Origin: CAMDHY01 sp046156265
Lineage (GTDB): Bacteria > Pseudomonadota > Alphaproteobacteria > Rhizobiales > Segnochrobactraceae
Direction of reading: 5' to 3'
Assembly (NCBI RefSeq): GCF_046156265.1
Contig: NZ_JAWDIR010000043.1
Span: forward strand, 372,001-436,000
DNA length: 64,000 bases
Under the pieces are notes generated by a model. The model made no database searches. It had not been told where the DNA came from and was given only the letters and a program-made list of their open reading frames with translations. Position numbers and translations under genes: made by a program. Shown in pieces: positions 17,983 through 26,681 of the stretch (within the stretch, counting starts at the first letter, position 1; every line of letters begins with the position of its first letter).

Positions 17983-18212
17983 CCGCGGATGAATGGCAGG
18001 CGCACGTGACGACGGAGGCGGCGCTGGCGATGGGCGGCTGGTTGGAGGGCCGCGGACGGCTCGACCGGCCCATCGCCAGCCTGACGCGGCGGGATCTCGA
18101 ATGCATGGCATCGAACGCCATCAGCCGATTCATCGTGCTGGCATCAGAGCGCCGGACCGCCGCCGCCAGCCGTCAGGAACGCGAGGCGCTGGACCTCCTG
18201 CTGCTCGGCTGA
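17979..18212 (+). CDS. Small phage hypothetical protein
   Basis: A 77-aa helical protein starting at a GTG that overlaps the previous stop (GTGA), consistent with the coupling seen along this operon. It contains a tryptophan-bearing N-terminus (ADEWQAHVTTEAALAMGGW) and a basic C-terminal half rich in Arg and Glu. No motif of known function was recognised. Confidence 0.55.
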   Translation: MTADEWQAHVTTEAALAMGGWLEGRGRLDRPIASLTRRDLECMASNAISRFIVLASERRTAAASRQEREALDLLLLG

Positions 18213-18577
18213 CCACGGCCGAGCTCGCCCGGCTCGTGCCCTGCTCCCTCTGCGGCCGGGAGGCTCGCGGCTTTGGCTACTGCCATGGCCTTCGCTGGCA
18301 GCGCCATCCCTTCCACCGCTTCTGCTCCATGGCCTGCCTGACGGCGGGCTCGGCCAACGCCTGGAGGAACCTCGGCGTGATCGACAAGACCGACATGGAG
18401 GCCCGCGCCATCCGCGAGGCCCGCCGTTCGCTCGCCGAGGCACTGACGGAGATGGGCTTGCTGGAGCCCTTCGCCGATCGGCCGGCCGAGGACATCGACC
18501 GCGTCATCGAGGCCTGCATCGACGGCTTCCAGGCCGCCATGCAGCGCCAGTCTGACGCCGGCAGCGTGCCGTTTTGA
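18209..18577 (+). CDS. Zinc-finger-like phage protein (DUF6511-like)
   Basis: About 122 aa. The N-terminus has CSLCG, then a CHG...H..H segment and FCSMACL: a Cys/His array suited to binding one or two zinc ions. The rest is helical (IDKTDMEARAIREARRSLAE), as in the DUF6511-type proteins of alphaproteobacterial phages; the family name is from memory. No ATG, GTG or TTG precedes the cysteines in frame within the open reading frame's natural boundary. The coupling pattern points to a CTG start at 18209 overlapping the upstream TGA. A GTG at about 18236 would cut close to the first cysteine. Confidence 0.55.
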   Translation: MTTAELARLVPCSLCGREARGFGYCHGLRWQRHPFHRFCSMACLTAGSANAWRNLGVIDKTDMEARAIREARRSLAEALTEMGLLEPFADRPAEDIDRVIEACIDGFQAAMQRQSDAGSVPF

Positions 18578-18587
18578 GGGAACGCCG

Positions 18588-19361
18588 GTGCTGATCGATC
18601 TCAATCACGGATCAGGGTTCAACTATGGCCGTCCCACCGATGCGCCGCCGCCGCTCGGCGTGCGCATCAATGGGGTCATCGACGCGGCGCTCACATTCGA
18701 GCGGGGTGGCCAGCGACCACGCGCATATCTCGGTGCGAGCCGCATCGGCGAGCCCTGCTCGCGGCGCCTCATCTACGAGGTTTTCCACACGCCGCCCGAC
18801 CCCGGCAAGGAGATCGAAGGCCGCACGCTCCGCATCTTCGCGGCCGGGCACGTCTTCGAGGACCTGGCGATCCGCTGGCTGCGTCAGGCCGGCTTCGACC
18901 TCCGCACCCACACGCCGCAGGGCGGACAGTTCGGCTTCGAGACAGCCGGCGGCCGCATCCGCGGACACATCGACGGCGTGATCGTCGGCGGTCCGGATAT
19001 CGGTCTCGCCTGGCCGGTGCTCTGGGAGCACAAGGCGCTGAAGGCATCGTCCTGGTCGGACACGGCCCGCAAGGGCGTGCAAGCCTCGAAGCCTGTCTAC
19101 TTCGGCCAGATGCAGATCTACATGGCCTACATGGGCCTCGGATCTGCGCTCTTCACCGCGCTGAATAAGGACACCTGCGAGCTCTACCACGAGCATGTGC
19201 CGTTCGATCCCGCCACTGCACAGGCGCTGTCGGACAAGGCTGTCGACGTGCTGCTTGCCGCCGACGCCGGCGATCTGTTGCCGCGCATCGCAAGCAGCTC
19301 GGACTTCTTCCTCTGCCGGTTCTGCCCCTACGCCACTCGCTGCTGGGGGGATCGGGCATGA
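18588..19361 (+). CDS. PD-(D/E)XK exonuclease (RecB/Cas4-like)
   Basis: A 257-aa nuclease. Residues 45-60 (ASRIGEPCSRRLIYE) give the first conserved cysteine, GHIDG the catalytic Asp and LWEHKAL the ExK motif. A C-terminal CRFCPYATRCW supplies three more cysteines, the arrangement that coordinates an Fe-S cluster in AddB/Cas4-like nucleases. It probably resects DNA ends in the phage recombination pathway with the Sak4-like ATPase and the helicase. It starts at GTG after a GAGGGAA ribosome-binding site and overlaps the helicase start by four bases. Confidence 0.8.
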   Translation: MLIDLNHGSGFNYGRPTDAPPPLGVRINGVIDAALTFERGGQRPRAYLGASRIGEPCSRRLIYEVFHTPPDPGKEIEGRTLRIFAAGHVFEDLAIRWLRQAGFDLRTHTPQGGQFGFETAGGRIRGHIDGVIVGGPDIGLAWPVLWEHKALKASSWSDTARKGVQASKPVYFGQMQIYMAYMGLGSALFTALNKDTCELYHEHVPFDPATAQALSDKAVDVLLAADAGDLLPRIASSSDFFLCRFCPYATRCWGDRA

Positions 19362-20641
19362 CCATCGCCCTGTCGGACGCGCAAAGTCAGGCGATCGCCG
19401 CCATCCGAGACTGGTATCGGACGCGGCGGCACAGCCAGCAGATCTTCCGCCTGTTCGGCTACGCCGGGACGGGCAAGACCACAATCACCGCGCTCGCCAT
19501 CGAGGCGCTGGGGCTCGAACCGATGACGCCGGGCGGCCTCGGTGGCGTGCTGTTCGCCGCCTTCACCGGCAAGGCCGCCTACGTGATGGCGCGCAAAGGT
19601 ACGCCGGCTCAGACCATCCACAGCCTGATCTACCGCGTCTCGGAGGCGACCCCCGAGGAGATCGAACGCGTCACCACAGACCTCGCCGCGCTCCGCCGCG
19701 ATCTGCCGCGCATGGGACCCGCGGAACGACAGTTCGCGCTGACTTTGATCGCACAGCTCGAGCTGCGTCTCCAGGACATCCACGAGCCGAGGTACCTGCT
19801 CAACGAGCAGTCGATCCTGCGCGATGCGGACCTTCTCGTCCTCGACGAGGTCTCGATGGTCGGTGCCGAGATGGCGCACGACCTGCTCGCCTTCGGCAAG
19901 CCGATCCTGGTGATCGGCGATCCCGGCCAGTTGCCCCCAGTCAAGGACACGGGCTTCTTCATCCAGGCCGTGCCCGACGTGATGCTGACCGAAATCCACC
20001 GGCAGGCCGGCGACAGCGCCATCCTGCGGTTGGCGACGATGGCCCGCGAAGGACTGCCGATCCCGCACGGCGCCTACGACGCCCACGTCTGGAAGATGTC
20101 GCGGCACGATGTCGGGCCTGCACAGATGCTACAGGGCGGCCAGGTGATCTGCGGCAAGAACGCGACGCGCCGCTGGCTCAACACCGCGATGAAGCGCGCG
20201 GCAGGCTTCACGGCGGACTATCCGAGTGGCGCCGGCGAGAAGATCATCTGCCTGAAGAACCGGCACGATCTCGGCCTCGTCAACGGCATGTTCCTGACGC
20301 TCACCGACGTGCGGCAGGACCCACGCGACACGTTCGCCTTCAGTGCGGCAGTCGAGACCGAGGACGGCACGAGCATCGCCGGCCGGCAGAACTTCTGGCG
20401 CGGCGAGTACGCAGATCATGTGGCCTTCGATCCCGAGCGCAGCCGCCGCGAACGGCAAGTGCGACGCGGCCTGATCGAGACGACCTGGGGCTACGCGATC
20501 ACCTGTCACAAGGCCCAAGGCGACCAGTACCCCACCGTCGTGGTGGTCGACGACGGTTACGGACACAGCGCCATCGACCGCAATCGCTGGCTCTACACCG
20601 CGATCACGCGGGCGGAATGGGGGCTCGTAATCCTGTCATGA
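19358..20641 (+). CDS. Superfamily 1 DNA helicase (RecD/Dda-like)
   Basis: A 427-aa helicase with Walker A GYAGTGKTT (about residues 34-42), a TGKAAYVM motif Ia, Walker B VLDEVSMVG (about 162-170) and GDPGQLPPV motif III. The C-terminal UvrD-like motif has YAITCHKAQGDQ and NRWLYTAITRA. It resembles RecD2/Dda-type 5'-3' helicases used in phage replication and recombination. It is coupled to the exonuclease upstream and to the small gene downstream by ATGA overlaps. Confidence 0.85.
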   Translation: MTIALSDAQSQAIAAIRDWYRTRRHSQQIFRLFGYAGTGKTTITALAIEALGLEPMTPGGLGGVLFAAFTGKAAYVMARKGTPAQTIHSLIYRVSEATPEEIERVTTDLAALRRDLPRMGPAERQFALTLIAQLELRLQDIHEPRYLLNEQSILRDADLLVLDEVSMVGAEMAHDLLAFGKPILVIGDPGQLPPVKDTGFFIQAVPDVMLTEIHRQAGDSAILRLATMAREGLPIPHGAYDAHVWKMSRHDVGPAQMLQGGQVICGKNATRRWLNTAMKRAAGFTADYPSGAGEKIICLKNRHDLGLVNGMFLTLTDVRQDPRDTFAFSAAVETEDGTSIAGRQNFWRGEYADHVAFDPERSRRERQVRRGLIETTWGYAITCHKAQGDQYPTVVVVDDGYGHSAIDRNRWLYTAITRAEWGLVILS

Positions 20642-20958
20642 CAACGCCGCGGCCACGCAGACCCTCCGTCGATCCCAGGAGCCCCGAAGAACAGGAGGCG
20701 AGCCTCTGCGAATTCGCACGCCGCCACGGCGTCAGCGTCGAGGATGCACGCAGGATTGAGGACGGCCTGCGGGCCATCCCGATGGAGCGGTTCCTGGAGG
20801 GCTGCTTCGGCCCCGATCACGGCGCCTTCTACGACGCGCATGCGGACCTATGGATCGTGCCGGACCGAACCTATCAGGGAGCGGGGTTCGCATTCATGGC
20901 GGTCCGCAGCGACCGCAGCTGGTTCAAGGGCGTCGTCCCGGCGGAGGCGTTCCAGTGA
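20638..20958 (+). CDS. Small phage hypothetical protein
   Basis: A 106-aa protein beginning at the ATG that overlaps the helicase stop. It has a basic proline-rich N-terminus and a helical stretch (EFARRHGVSVEDARRIEDGL) that could be a degenerate HTH, then an aromatic C-terminus. No function recognised. The GTGA overlap with the primase gene indicates co-translation. Confidence 0.55.
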   Translation: MTTPRPRRPSVDPRSPEEQEASLCEFARRHGVSVEDARRIEDGLRAIPMERFLEGCFGPDHGAFYDAHADLWIVPDRTYQGAGFAFMAVRSDRSWFKGVVPAEAFQ

Positions 20959-23894
20959 CAGCCACAGTGATCGACCTCAACGACGTCAAGCCGATCGGCG
21001 ATGCCACGCGCTACGACCTGGACCTGATCGTCCAGCGACTGCGCGAGACCGCGGAGACCTGGGTGCCGCGGCTGTTCCCGAACGGCCGGCGGTCGGGCGA
21101 CGAGTGGCGCCTCGCGAACATTCGGGGCGATGCACCGCGCAACATGGGCTCGTGCGTGATCGCGCTGCGCGGGCCGCATGCCGGCGACTGGATCGACTTC
21201 GATGGCAATCAGGGCGGCGGGCCGATCAGCACCATCGAGGAGGCGACGGGCCTCGACGGCCGCGCGCTGATCATCGAGGCGGCCGAGATCGCCGGCGTCG
21301 CGCCGGGCGCTCCGGAACGGCGAGCACCGCAGTCGCCCCCTCCGCCGAAGCGCGATCCGGCTCTCGAGATCGCCCACATCCTCTCGGGCACCAAGCCACT
21401 CGCAGGCTCCACCGCCGCGGACTACCTCGCCGATCGCGGTCTTGTCGTGCCAACGGACGCCGATCTCCTGTTCCACCCCGACCTGACGCACTGGGAAGCG
21501 AAGGCCGGCTACCCGGCGATGCTCGGTCAGGTTCGCGATCGAGACGCAGCGGTCATCGGGCTGCACCGCACCTGGCTCGACACCGGTCCGGACGGCAGCA
21601 CCCGCCAGGCACCGGTCGACAAGGCAAAGAAGATGCTCGGCCGTGTTGCCGGCGGCGCCGTGCGGCTCGCGCCCCTCGGGGACAGTGACCGGCTCGCGCT
21701 GTCGGAAGGCATCGAGACCGGGCTCGCGGCGCTGACGGCCTGTCCCGATCTACCGGTCTGGGCGACGCTCTCAACCTCTGGCCTCGAGCAGATTGATCTG
21801 CCGCCCACCGTCCGGCGTATCGTGATCCTCGCCGATCATGATGTCTCCGGCGCAGGCATGCGCGCGGCGGACGCGGCCGCACGGCGTCTGCGCGCACAGG
21901 CCCGCGACGTCGCCATCGCCTTGCCGCCCGAGGAGGGCGAAGACTTCAACGACCTTCTGCTTCGCGCAGGGCCCGAGGCCGTCGCGCGCGTGATCGCGGC
22001 GGCCGAGCGCGTCGTCGAGTCCGAGGCAGTGCTGCAGATCGGCCTGCACCGACCGCTCAACTACCAGGGTTCCGGCGACAGCCCGCCGACGTTGCGCGCC
22101 GACGAGGGTGATCTCGCACGCTCGGTCGAGCGGGTCTGGAGCCTGCTGATCGCCTCCAACCGGACACCGTGGGTGTTCCGCTTCGCCGGGCAACCGACCT
22201 GGGTCGTGCCCGACGACGAGGGTCGCCCGGTCGCCACCGCGCTGAACGAGGACAGGCTCCGCCACATGCTCGCGCGGCTCGCCCGCTGGGTGCGCCTCAA
22301 CGCGAAGGGCGAGCTGATGCCGGCGCCACCGCCTGTCGCCGTCGTCAAGTCGGTGCTCGCCACACCCGATCCCGCGCTGCCGGTGCTGACCGGTATCGTC
22401 AGCACACCGGTGTTCGGCCGTGGCGGCACGCTCATCACCGTGCCCGGGTACCATCCCGATGCGCGGCTGCTCTATGTGCCAGCGCCGGGGTTCACCGTCC
22501 CGACCATCTCCATGCGGCCGTCTACGGCGGAAATCGCCGCCGCCCGCACCCTGCTGTGCGAGGACCTCCTCGGCGACTTCCCCTTCACCGGCGACGCCGA
22601 GCGTGCCCACGTCGTGTCGCTCCTGCTGCTCGGCTTCCTGCGAGGCATGATCGACGGGCCGACGCCGCTGCATCTGATCGAGAAGCCGACGCCGGGCTCC
22701 GGTGCGACGTTGATGGTCGACGCCGTCGCCACCATCCTCACCGGATCCGGCGCGAGCGTCATGACGGAAGGCCGCGACGACGACGAGTGGCGCAAGCGCG
22801 TCACCGCCAAGCTCCGCCAAATCCCCGCGATCGTGTTGATCGACAACCTGCGCGCCAAGCTCGACAGCTCCGCCGTAGCGGCCGCACTCACCGCGCCCTT
22901 CTGGGAAGACCGCATCCTCGGCGTCTCGGAGATGGTCCGCCTGCCGATCCGATGTCTCTGGATCGCCACCGGCAACAATCCCGAGTTCTCCAACGAGATG
23001 GCACGCCGCCTCGTGCGGATCCGGCTCGATCCCCACGAAGAGCGTCCCTGGCAGCGCACCGGCTTCCGACACCCCGACCTGATGACCTGGGTGCGCGCCA
23101 ACCGCCCTCGCCTCGTCGCTGCGTGCCTCACTCTCTGCCAGGCGTGGATCGCTGCCGGACGACCGCGCGGCACCCGCACAATCGGCTCCTTCGAGAACTG
23201 GGCGCACGCCATCGGCGGCGTGCTCGAGGTCACCGGCATCCCCGGCTTCCTGGGCAACCTCGACGAGATGATGGAGGCGTCCGACAGCGAGGGCGCCGGC
23301 TGGAGCGCCTTCATCACCGCCTGGTGGGACCGCTTCGGGACGGCCGAGGTCGGCACCGCAGACCTCTTCGACGTCGCCGTGTTCTGCGATCCGGCTCCAC
23401 CCATCAGCGGCAACAACGATCAGGCCCGCAAAACCACCTTCGGGTTGGCGATCAAGAGACTGCGCGACCGGGTGTTCCGGGTGGGGGATCTCAATCTGCG
23501 GATCGGCAAGGCCGGCACCTTGCGGCGTGCGGTGCGGTGGCAATTGGAGGTCCTCAAGCAGAAGCAACCGAGCTCGCAGGGCCGCGACAACTCCCGAGTG
23601 TGTGAGCCTCGGGACGGTTGTGTGAGCCTCGGCGCCAAACGCTCACACGCGCAACACACTGAAAACAATGACGAATGTGAGCCTTGTGAGGGTTGTGAGC
23701 GTTTTCCAACCCCTACGCACATGCGCACGCACGCGCGTGTGAAAGAAGATGCCGGAAAAGGCTCACAACCCTCACAAGGCTCACAAAGCCAAACAGTCTC
23801 AACCGCTTACGAGTGTGAGCCTCCGTGTGAGCCTCGAACGGCAGGCTCACAACGCTCACCGCGCCCCGACTGGCTGCGGGAGCTCGACCCATGA
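20955..23894 (+). CDS. Toprim primase / AAA-type helicase fusion protein of the prophage
   Basis: A 979-aa replication protein starting at GTG overlapping the upstream stop. Around residues 245-340 lies a toprim domain (LSEGIETGLAAL, then ILADHDVSGAGMRAADAAAR). Residues 560-760 form a P-loop ATPase: a Walker A-like EKPTPGSGATLM near 574, VLIDNL as Walker B, and ATGNNPEFSNEMARR as sensor/arginine finger. It should prime and unwind phage DNA. The last 100 residues are low complexity with repeated CEP and SQGSQ units, because the DNA there carries a dense TGTGAGC repeat array. The array is listed separately as a candidate origin. Confidence 0.8.
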   Translation: MTATVIDLNDVKPIGDATRYDLDLIVQRLRETAETWVPRLFPNGRRSGDEWRLANIRGDAPRNMGSCVIALRGPHAGDWIDFDGNQGGGPISTIEEATGLDGRALIIEAAEIAGVAPGAPERRAPQSPPPPKRDPALEIAHILSGTKPLAGSTAADYLADRGLVVPTDADLLFHPDLTHWEAKAGYPAMLGQVRDRDAAVIGLHRTWLDTGPDGSTRQAPVDKAKKMLGRVAGGAVRLAPLGDSDRLALSEGIETGLAALTACPDLPVWATLSTSGLEQIDLPPTVRRIVILADHDVSGAGMRAADAAARRLRAQARDVAIALPPEEGEDFNDLLLRAGPEAVARVIAAAERVVESEAVLQIGLHRPLNYQGSGDSPPTLRADEGDLARSVERVWSLLIASNRTPWVFRFAGQPTWVVPDDEGRPVATALNEDRLRHMLARLARWVRLNAKGELMPAPPPVAVVKSVLATPDPALPVLTGIVSTPVFGRGGTLITVPGYHPDARLLYVPAPGFTVPTISMRPSTAEIAAARTLLCEDLLGDFPFTGDAERAHVVSLLLLGFLRGMIDGPTPLHLIEKPTPGSGATLMVDAVATILTGSGASVMTEGRDDDEWRKRVTAKLRQIPAIVLIDNLRAKLDSSAVAAALTAPFWEDRILGVSEMVRLPIRCLWIATGNNPEFSNEMARRLVRIRLDPHEERPWQRTGFRHPDLMTWVRANRPRLVAACLTLCQAWIAAGRPRGTRTIGSFENWAHAIGGVLEVTGIPGFLGNLDEMMEASDSEGAGWSAFITAWWDRFGTAEVGTADLFDVAVFCDPAPPISGNNDQARKTTFGLAIKRLRDRVFRVGDLNLRIGKAGTLRRAVRWQLEVLKQKQPSSQGRDNSRVCEPRDGCVSLGAKRSHAQHTENNDECEPCEGCERFPTPTHMRTHARVKEDAGKGSQPSQGSQSQTVSTAYECEPPCEPRTAGSQRSPRPDWLRELDP
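23601..23860. repeat. TGTGAGC iteron array with a long inverted repeat: candidate prophage replication origin
   Basis: Ten exact copies of TGTGAGC occur in both orientations. They start at 23601, 23621, 23641(-), 23676, 23694, 23761(-), 23779(-), 23814, 23826 and 23845(-), with one-base variants at 23685, 23770(-) and 23854(-). Three copies on each side form a large hairpin: 23676-23707 pairs with 23754-23785 at 31 of 32 positions around a 46-base loop of alternating purine/pyrimidine GC sequence. The array lies inside the 3' end of the primase-helicase gene. Phage origins are often placed inside the initiator gene, as in lambda O. The origin role is inferred. Confidence 0.6.
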
Positions 23895-23946
23895 GCGGCC
23901 ACCAGCCCCATCACCCCATCCCGCTGAAAACGGAAAGGAGCCGATC

Positions 23947-24711
23947 TTGGCCCACATATCTCTCACCCCGACACTGGACGTCGCTCCGTTTCATGGTGCG
24001 TCCGTTGTCCTCGCCCTCGATCTCGGCACCACCACCGGCTGGGCGCTGCGCGGATCGGACGGCCTGATCACCAGCGGCACGGCGTCATTCCGTCCCGGGC
24101 GCTTCGACGGCGGCGGCATGCGCTACTTGCGCTTTGCCAACTGGCTGACCGAGCTCGATCGCCTGTCCGGGCCCCTCGCTGCCATCTGGTTCGAGGAGGT
24201 CCGCCGTCACGCCGGCACCGACGCCAGCCACATCTACGGTGGCCTGATGGCGACGCTGACGGCATGGGCCGAGCAGCGTGACATCCCCTACGAGGGCGTG
24301 CCGGTCGGCACCATTAAGCGCCACGCCACCGGCAAGGGCAACGCGCCCAAGGACGCGATGATCGCCGCGGCGAGGGCGCGCGGCTTCAGCCCCGCCGACG
24401 ACAACGAGGCTGACGCCGTTGCCCTGCTCCTGTGGGCGATCGAGACCAAGGGAGGGGAGGCATCCGATGAGGTGGGCCCCCCGCGGCTTCGGCGGTCACC
24501 GCCGCAATCCCGAACAGGTCAAGCAGGAAGGCTGGCTCGAGCAGAATGTCCTCGTCGTCAGCGAGGCCGACCCGCGCCTCACATGGCCCGAGCGCGAACT
24601 GGTCCGGCAACTCGGGGACAAGCTCTACGGCATGCGCAAGGAGGCCCGTCATGGACGCCTGGACCCGTGATCAGGTGGAGGAACGGCTTGCTGAGGCCGC
24701 CGACGTGTTGA
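23947..24711 (+). CDS. RuvC-like RNase H-fold nuclease
   Basis: A 254-aa reading frame whose first 165 residues form the domain. The strand VVLALDLGTTTGWAL carries the first catalytic Asp, IWFEEVRRH the Glu, and DNEADAVALLLWA the C-terminal Asp pair: the RuvC/Holliday-junction resolvase pattern seen in phages. The start is a TTG behind a good AAAGGAG ribosome-binding site; no ATG is available. After AIETKGGEA the frame runs on into 24467-24711, overlapping two genes. The domain should end about there, so the last 80 residues are probably an unnatural extension caused by a one-base indel near the G-rich run at 24451-24460. Confidence 0.7.
   Translation: MAHISLTPTLDVAPFHGASVVLALDLGTTTGWALRGSDGLITSGTASFRPGRFDGGGMRYLRFANWLTELDRLSGPLAAIWFEEVRRHAGTDASHIYGGLMATLTAWAEQRDIPYEGVPVGTIKRHATGKGNAPKDAMIAAARARGFSPADDNEADAVALLLWAIETKGGEASDEVGPPRLRRSPPQSRTGQAGRLARAECPRRQRGRPAPHMARARTGPATRGQALRHAQGGPSWTPGPVIRWRNGLLRPPTC
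24467..24670 (+). CDS. Small phage protein
   Basis: A 67-aa protein with an ATG behind a strong GGGAGGGGAGG ribosome-binding site. Basic residues dominate the N-terminus, followed by WPERELVRQLGDKLYGMRKEA. Similar small genes sit between ruvC-like and DUF6362-like genes in related phages, as I recall. It overlaps the extended RuvC-like frame almost entirely and the following gene by 20 bp. Function unknown. Confidence 0.55.
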   Translation: MRWAPRGFGGHRRNPEQVKQEGWLEQNVLVVSEADPRLTWPERELVRQLGDKLYGMRKEARHGRLDP

Positions 24712-25100
24712 AGCGGCTCCCCGAGGTGAAGGTACAGGGCTACTTCAGCACCTGGCCTCGCATCGCCTACGAGTTCTCCGACCTCGTCGGGCAGGAGGCT
24801 CCGCGCCTGCGCCGAGGCCCGCCAGCTCCTGACGCGATCTCGCGGATGGAGGCGACGCTGCCCTGGCTGCAGTGGCTGGAGCCGGACGACGCGAAGCTCG
24901 TCTGGGCCCGCGCCGAGCGCACGCCGTGGAAGCCGATCTGCTGGCGCTTCGGCATCTCCCGCGCCACGGCACACCGCCGCTGGGAGTACGCCCTCAGCGT
25001 GATCGTCTGGCGGCTGAGCGGTCGCCGCCCGCCAGCGAAGCGCTCGCAGCGGTTCGTGGTCGAGCACGCCGTGCGTCAAGCGCAATCGCGCTGGGCGTGA
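24651..25100 (+). CDS. DUF6362-like phage protein with HTH features
   Basis: A 149-aa protein. After a helical N-terminus it contains ISRMEATLPWLQWLEPDDAK and then WKPICWRFGISRATAHRRWEYAL, a sigma-region-4-like helix-turn-helix at about residues 95-117. The family resembles DUF6362 of alphaproteobacterial prophages, a proposed late transcription regulator. It closes the early operon; the next 300 bp have no gene. Confidence 0.6.
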   Translation: MDAWTRDQVEERLAEAADVLKRLPEVKVQGYFSTWPRIAYEFSDLVGQEAPRLRRGPPAPDAISRMEATLPWLQWLEPDDAKLVWARAERTPWKPICWRFGISRATAHRRWEYALSVIVWRLSGRRPPAKRSQRFVVEHAVRQAQSRWA

Positions 25101-25400
25101 ATTTTTCGGTGAGACACTGCAGGTCGAGACCGATGCGCCTGATTTGGTCTATCCCTTGGGCAGGCTGGCGAGAGGCGCGGGCGGGGGACCCCCCTCCCCC
25201 TCTGGTTCCTCCGCCGGGGTGCACCCAGTGCGGGGGGGCGCCGCCCGGAACCTCGCCACCGACACCATGTTATTTTGAGTTACCAGTTACCGCCGCCGGT
25301 TACCGGCCGGCGCGCTAACCTCCCCGCAATCCTTGACGCTCTCGTGGACCTCCGGCGATCTCGCCGGTGGTAACCGCGCGCGTCGGTTACCGGACGATCC
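25101..25400. promoter_or_regulatory. Intergenic region with clustered GTTACC repeats before the methyltransferase
   Basis: No coding sequence is seen. GTTACC occurs at 25279, 25286, 25299 and 25386 and in reverse as GGTAACC at 25369, all within 115 bp of the methyltransferase start. A run of C/G-rich low-complexity sequence precedes them. The spacing suggests an operator array controlling the methyltransferase, possibly by autoregulation. No clear -35/-10 pair was found. Confidence 0.4.
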
Positions 25401-26681
25401 ATGCCCGCCACGTCGCCCCGCCTGCCCGACGCGATCGAGCACTGGCCGGTCGACCGGCTGCGGCCCTACGGGCGCAATCCACGCACCCACGACGACGACC
25501 AGATCGCACAGATCGCCGCCAGCATCGTCGAGTTCGGCTGGACTAACCCGGTGCTCGTCTCCGCCGACGGCGACGTGATCGCCGGCCACGGCAGGCTGGA
25601 GGCGGCGCGCCGGATCTCGCTGGACACCGTGCCGGTCGTCATCCTCGATCATCTGACGCCGGCGCAGCGCCGCGCCTACGTGATCGCCGACAACCAGCTC
25701 GCCCTCAATGCCGGCTGGGACGAGGCGAAGCTGTCGGCCGAGCTGCAGGCGCTGCTGGCTGACGACTTCGACCTGTCGCTGCTGGGCTTCGGCGACGGCG
25801 AGATCGACAAGCTGCTCGCAGCAGAGGCCGACGGCGAGGAAGGCGGCGACGGTGGTGGTGCCTCAGCCGAAGAGATTCCGGAGCCGCCGATCAACCCGGT
25901 CTCGCGTCCCGGCGATCTGTGGATCCTCGGCGAGCATCGACTGCTCTGCGGCGACGCGGCGAAGCGCGAGGATGTCTGCCGGCTGATGAACGGCGAGCGT
26001 GCAGCCCTGTTCGCCACCGACCCGCCCTACCTCGTCGACTATGACGGCAACGAGTGGGACGACAGCAGCCAGGGTGCCGAGCTCTATGACGGCTTCATCG
26101 CCGCCGCCGTGGCGGAGGCGATCACCGAGGATGCCGCCTGGTACTGCTGGCACGCCTCCCGCCGCCAGGCGATGGTTGAGGCGTGCTGGGAGCGAGCTGG
26201 CGCGTTCGTCCATCAGCAGATCGTCTGGGTAAAGGACCGCGGCGTCCTCACCCGCTCGCACTACCTGTGGAAGCACGAGCCGTGCTTCATGGGCTGGCGC
26301 CGTCCGAACCGTCCCCCGAAGGTCGCCGACCAAACGCTCCCCTCGACGTGGGAGATGCCGAGCTTCACGAAGGACGAGCGGCCGGACCATCCGACGCCGA
26401 AGCCGCTCGACGCCTTCGGGATCCCGATGCGCCAGCATGTTGCGCGCGGCGGGCTCTGCTATGAGCCGTTCTCGGGCTCCGGCTCGCAGATCATGGCGGG
26501 CGAGGCCAACGGACGGCGCGTGTTCGCGATGGAGATCAGCCCCGCCTATGTCGATGTCGCCGTAGAACGTTGGCAGATCGAGACCGGGAAGGAGGCGATC
26601 CTCGACGGGAACGGCGGCAACTTCGCGGCGGTGAAGGCCGCACGGCTCGGTGAAGGCTCGGAGGATACGGCGGCGGCATGA
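25401..26681 (+). CDS. ParB-domain DNA methyltransferase fusion
   Basis: A 426-aa protein. Residues 1-110 form a ParB N-terminal-like domain (LRPYGRNPRTHDDDQIAQIA, then GHGRLEAAR). Residues 165-400 are a DNA methyltransferase of the beta-type order: DPPY near residue 206 as catalytic motif IV and PFSGSGSQ near 355 as the SAM-binding motif I. It should methylate adenine N6 or cytosine N4 at an unknown site; no restriction enzyme is adjacent. Such fusions are common in prophages and may protect phage DNA or regulate it. The stop overlaps the next start (ATGA). Confidence 0.85.
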   Translation: MPATSPRLPDAIEHWPVDRLRPYGRNPRTHDDDQIAQIAASIVEFGWTNPVLVSADGDVIAGHGRLEAARRISLDTVPVVILDHLTPAQRRAYVIADNQLALNAGWDEAKLSAELQALLADDFDLSLLGFGDGEIDKLLAAEADGEEGGDGGGASAEEIPEPPINPVSRPGDLWILGEHRLLCGDAAKREDVCRLMNGERAALFATDPPYLVDYDGNEWDDSSQGAELYDGFIAAAVAEAITEDAAWYCWHASRRQAMVEACWERAGAFVHQQIVWVKDRGVLTRSHYLWKHEPCFMGWRRPNRPPKVADQTLPSTWEMPSFTKDERPDHPTPKPLDAFGIPMRQHVARGGLCYEPFSGSGSQIMAGEANGRRVFAMEISPAYVDVAVERWQIETGKEAILDGNGGNFAAVKAARLGEGSEDTAAA

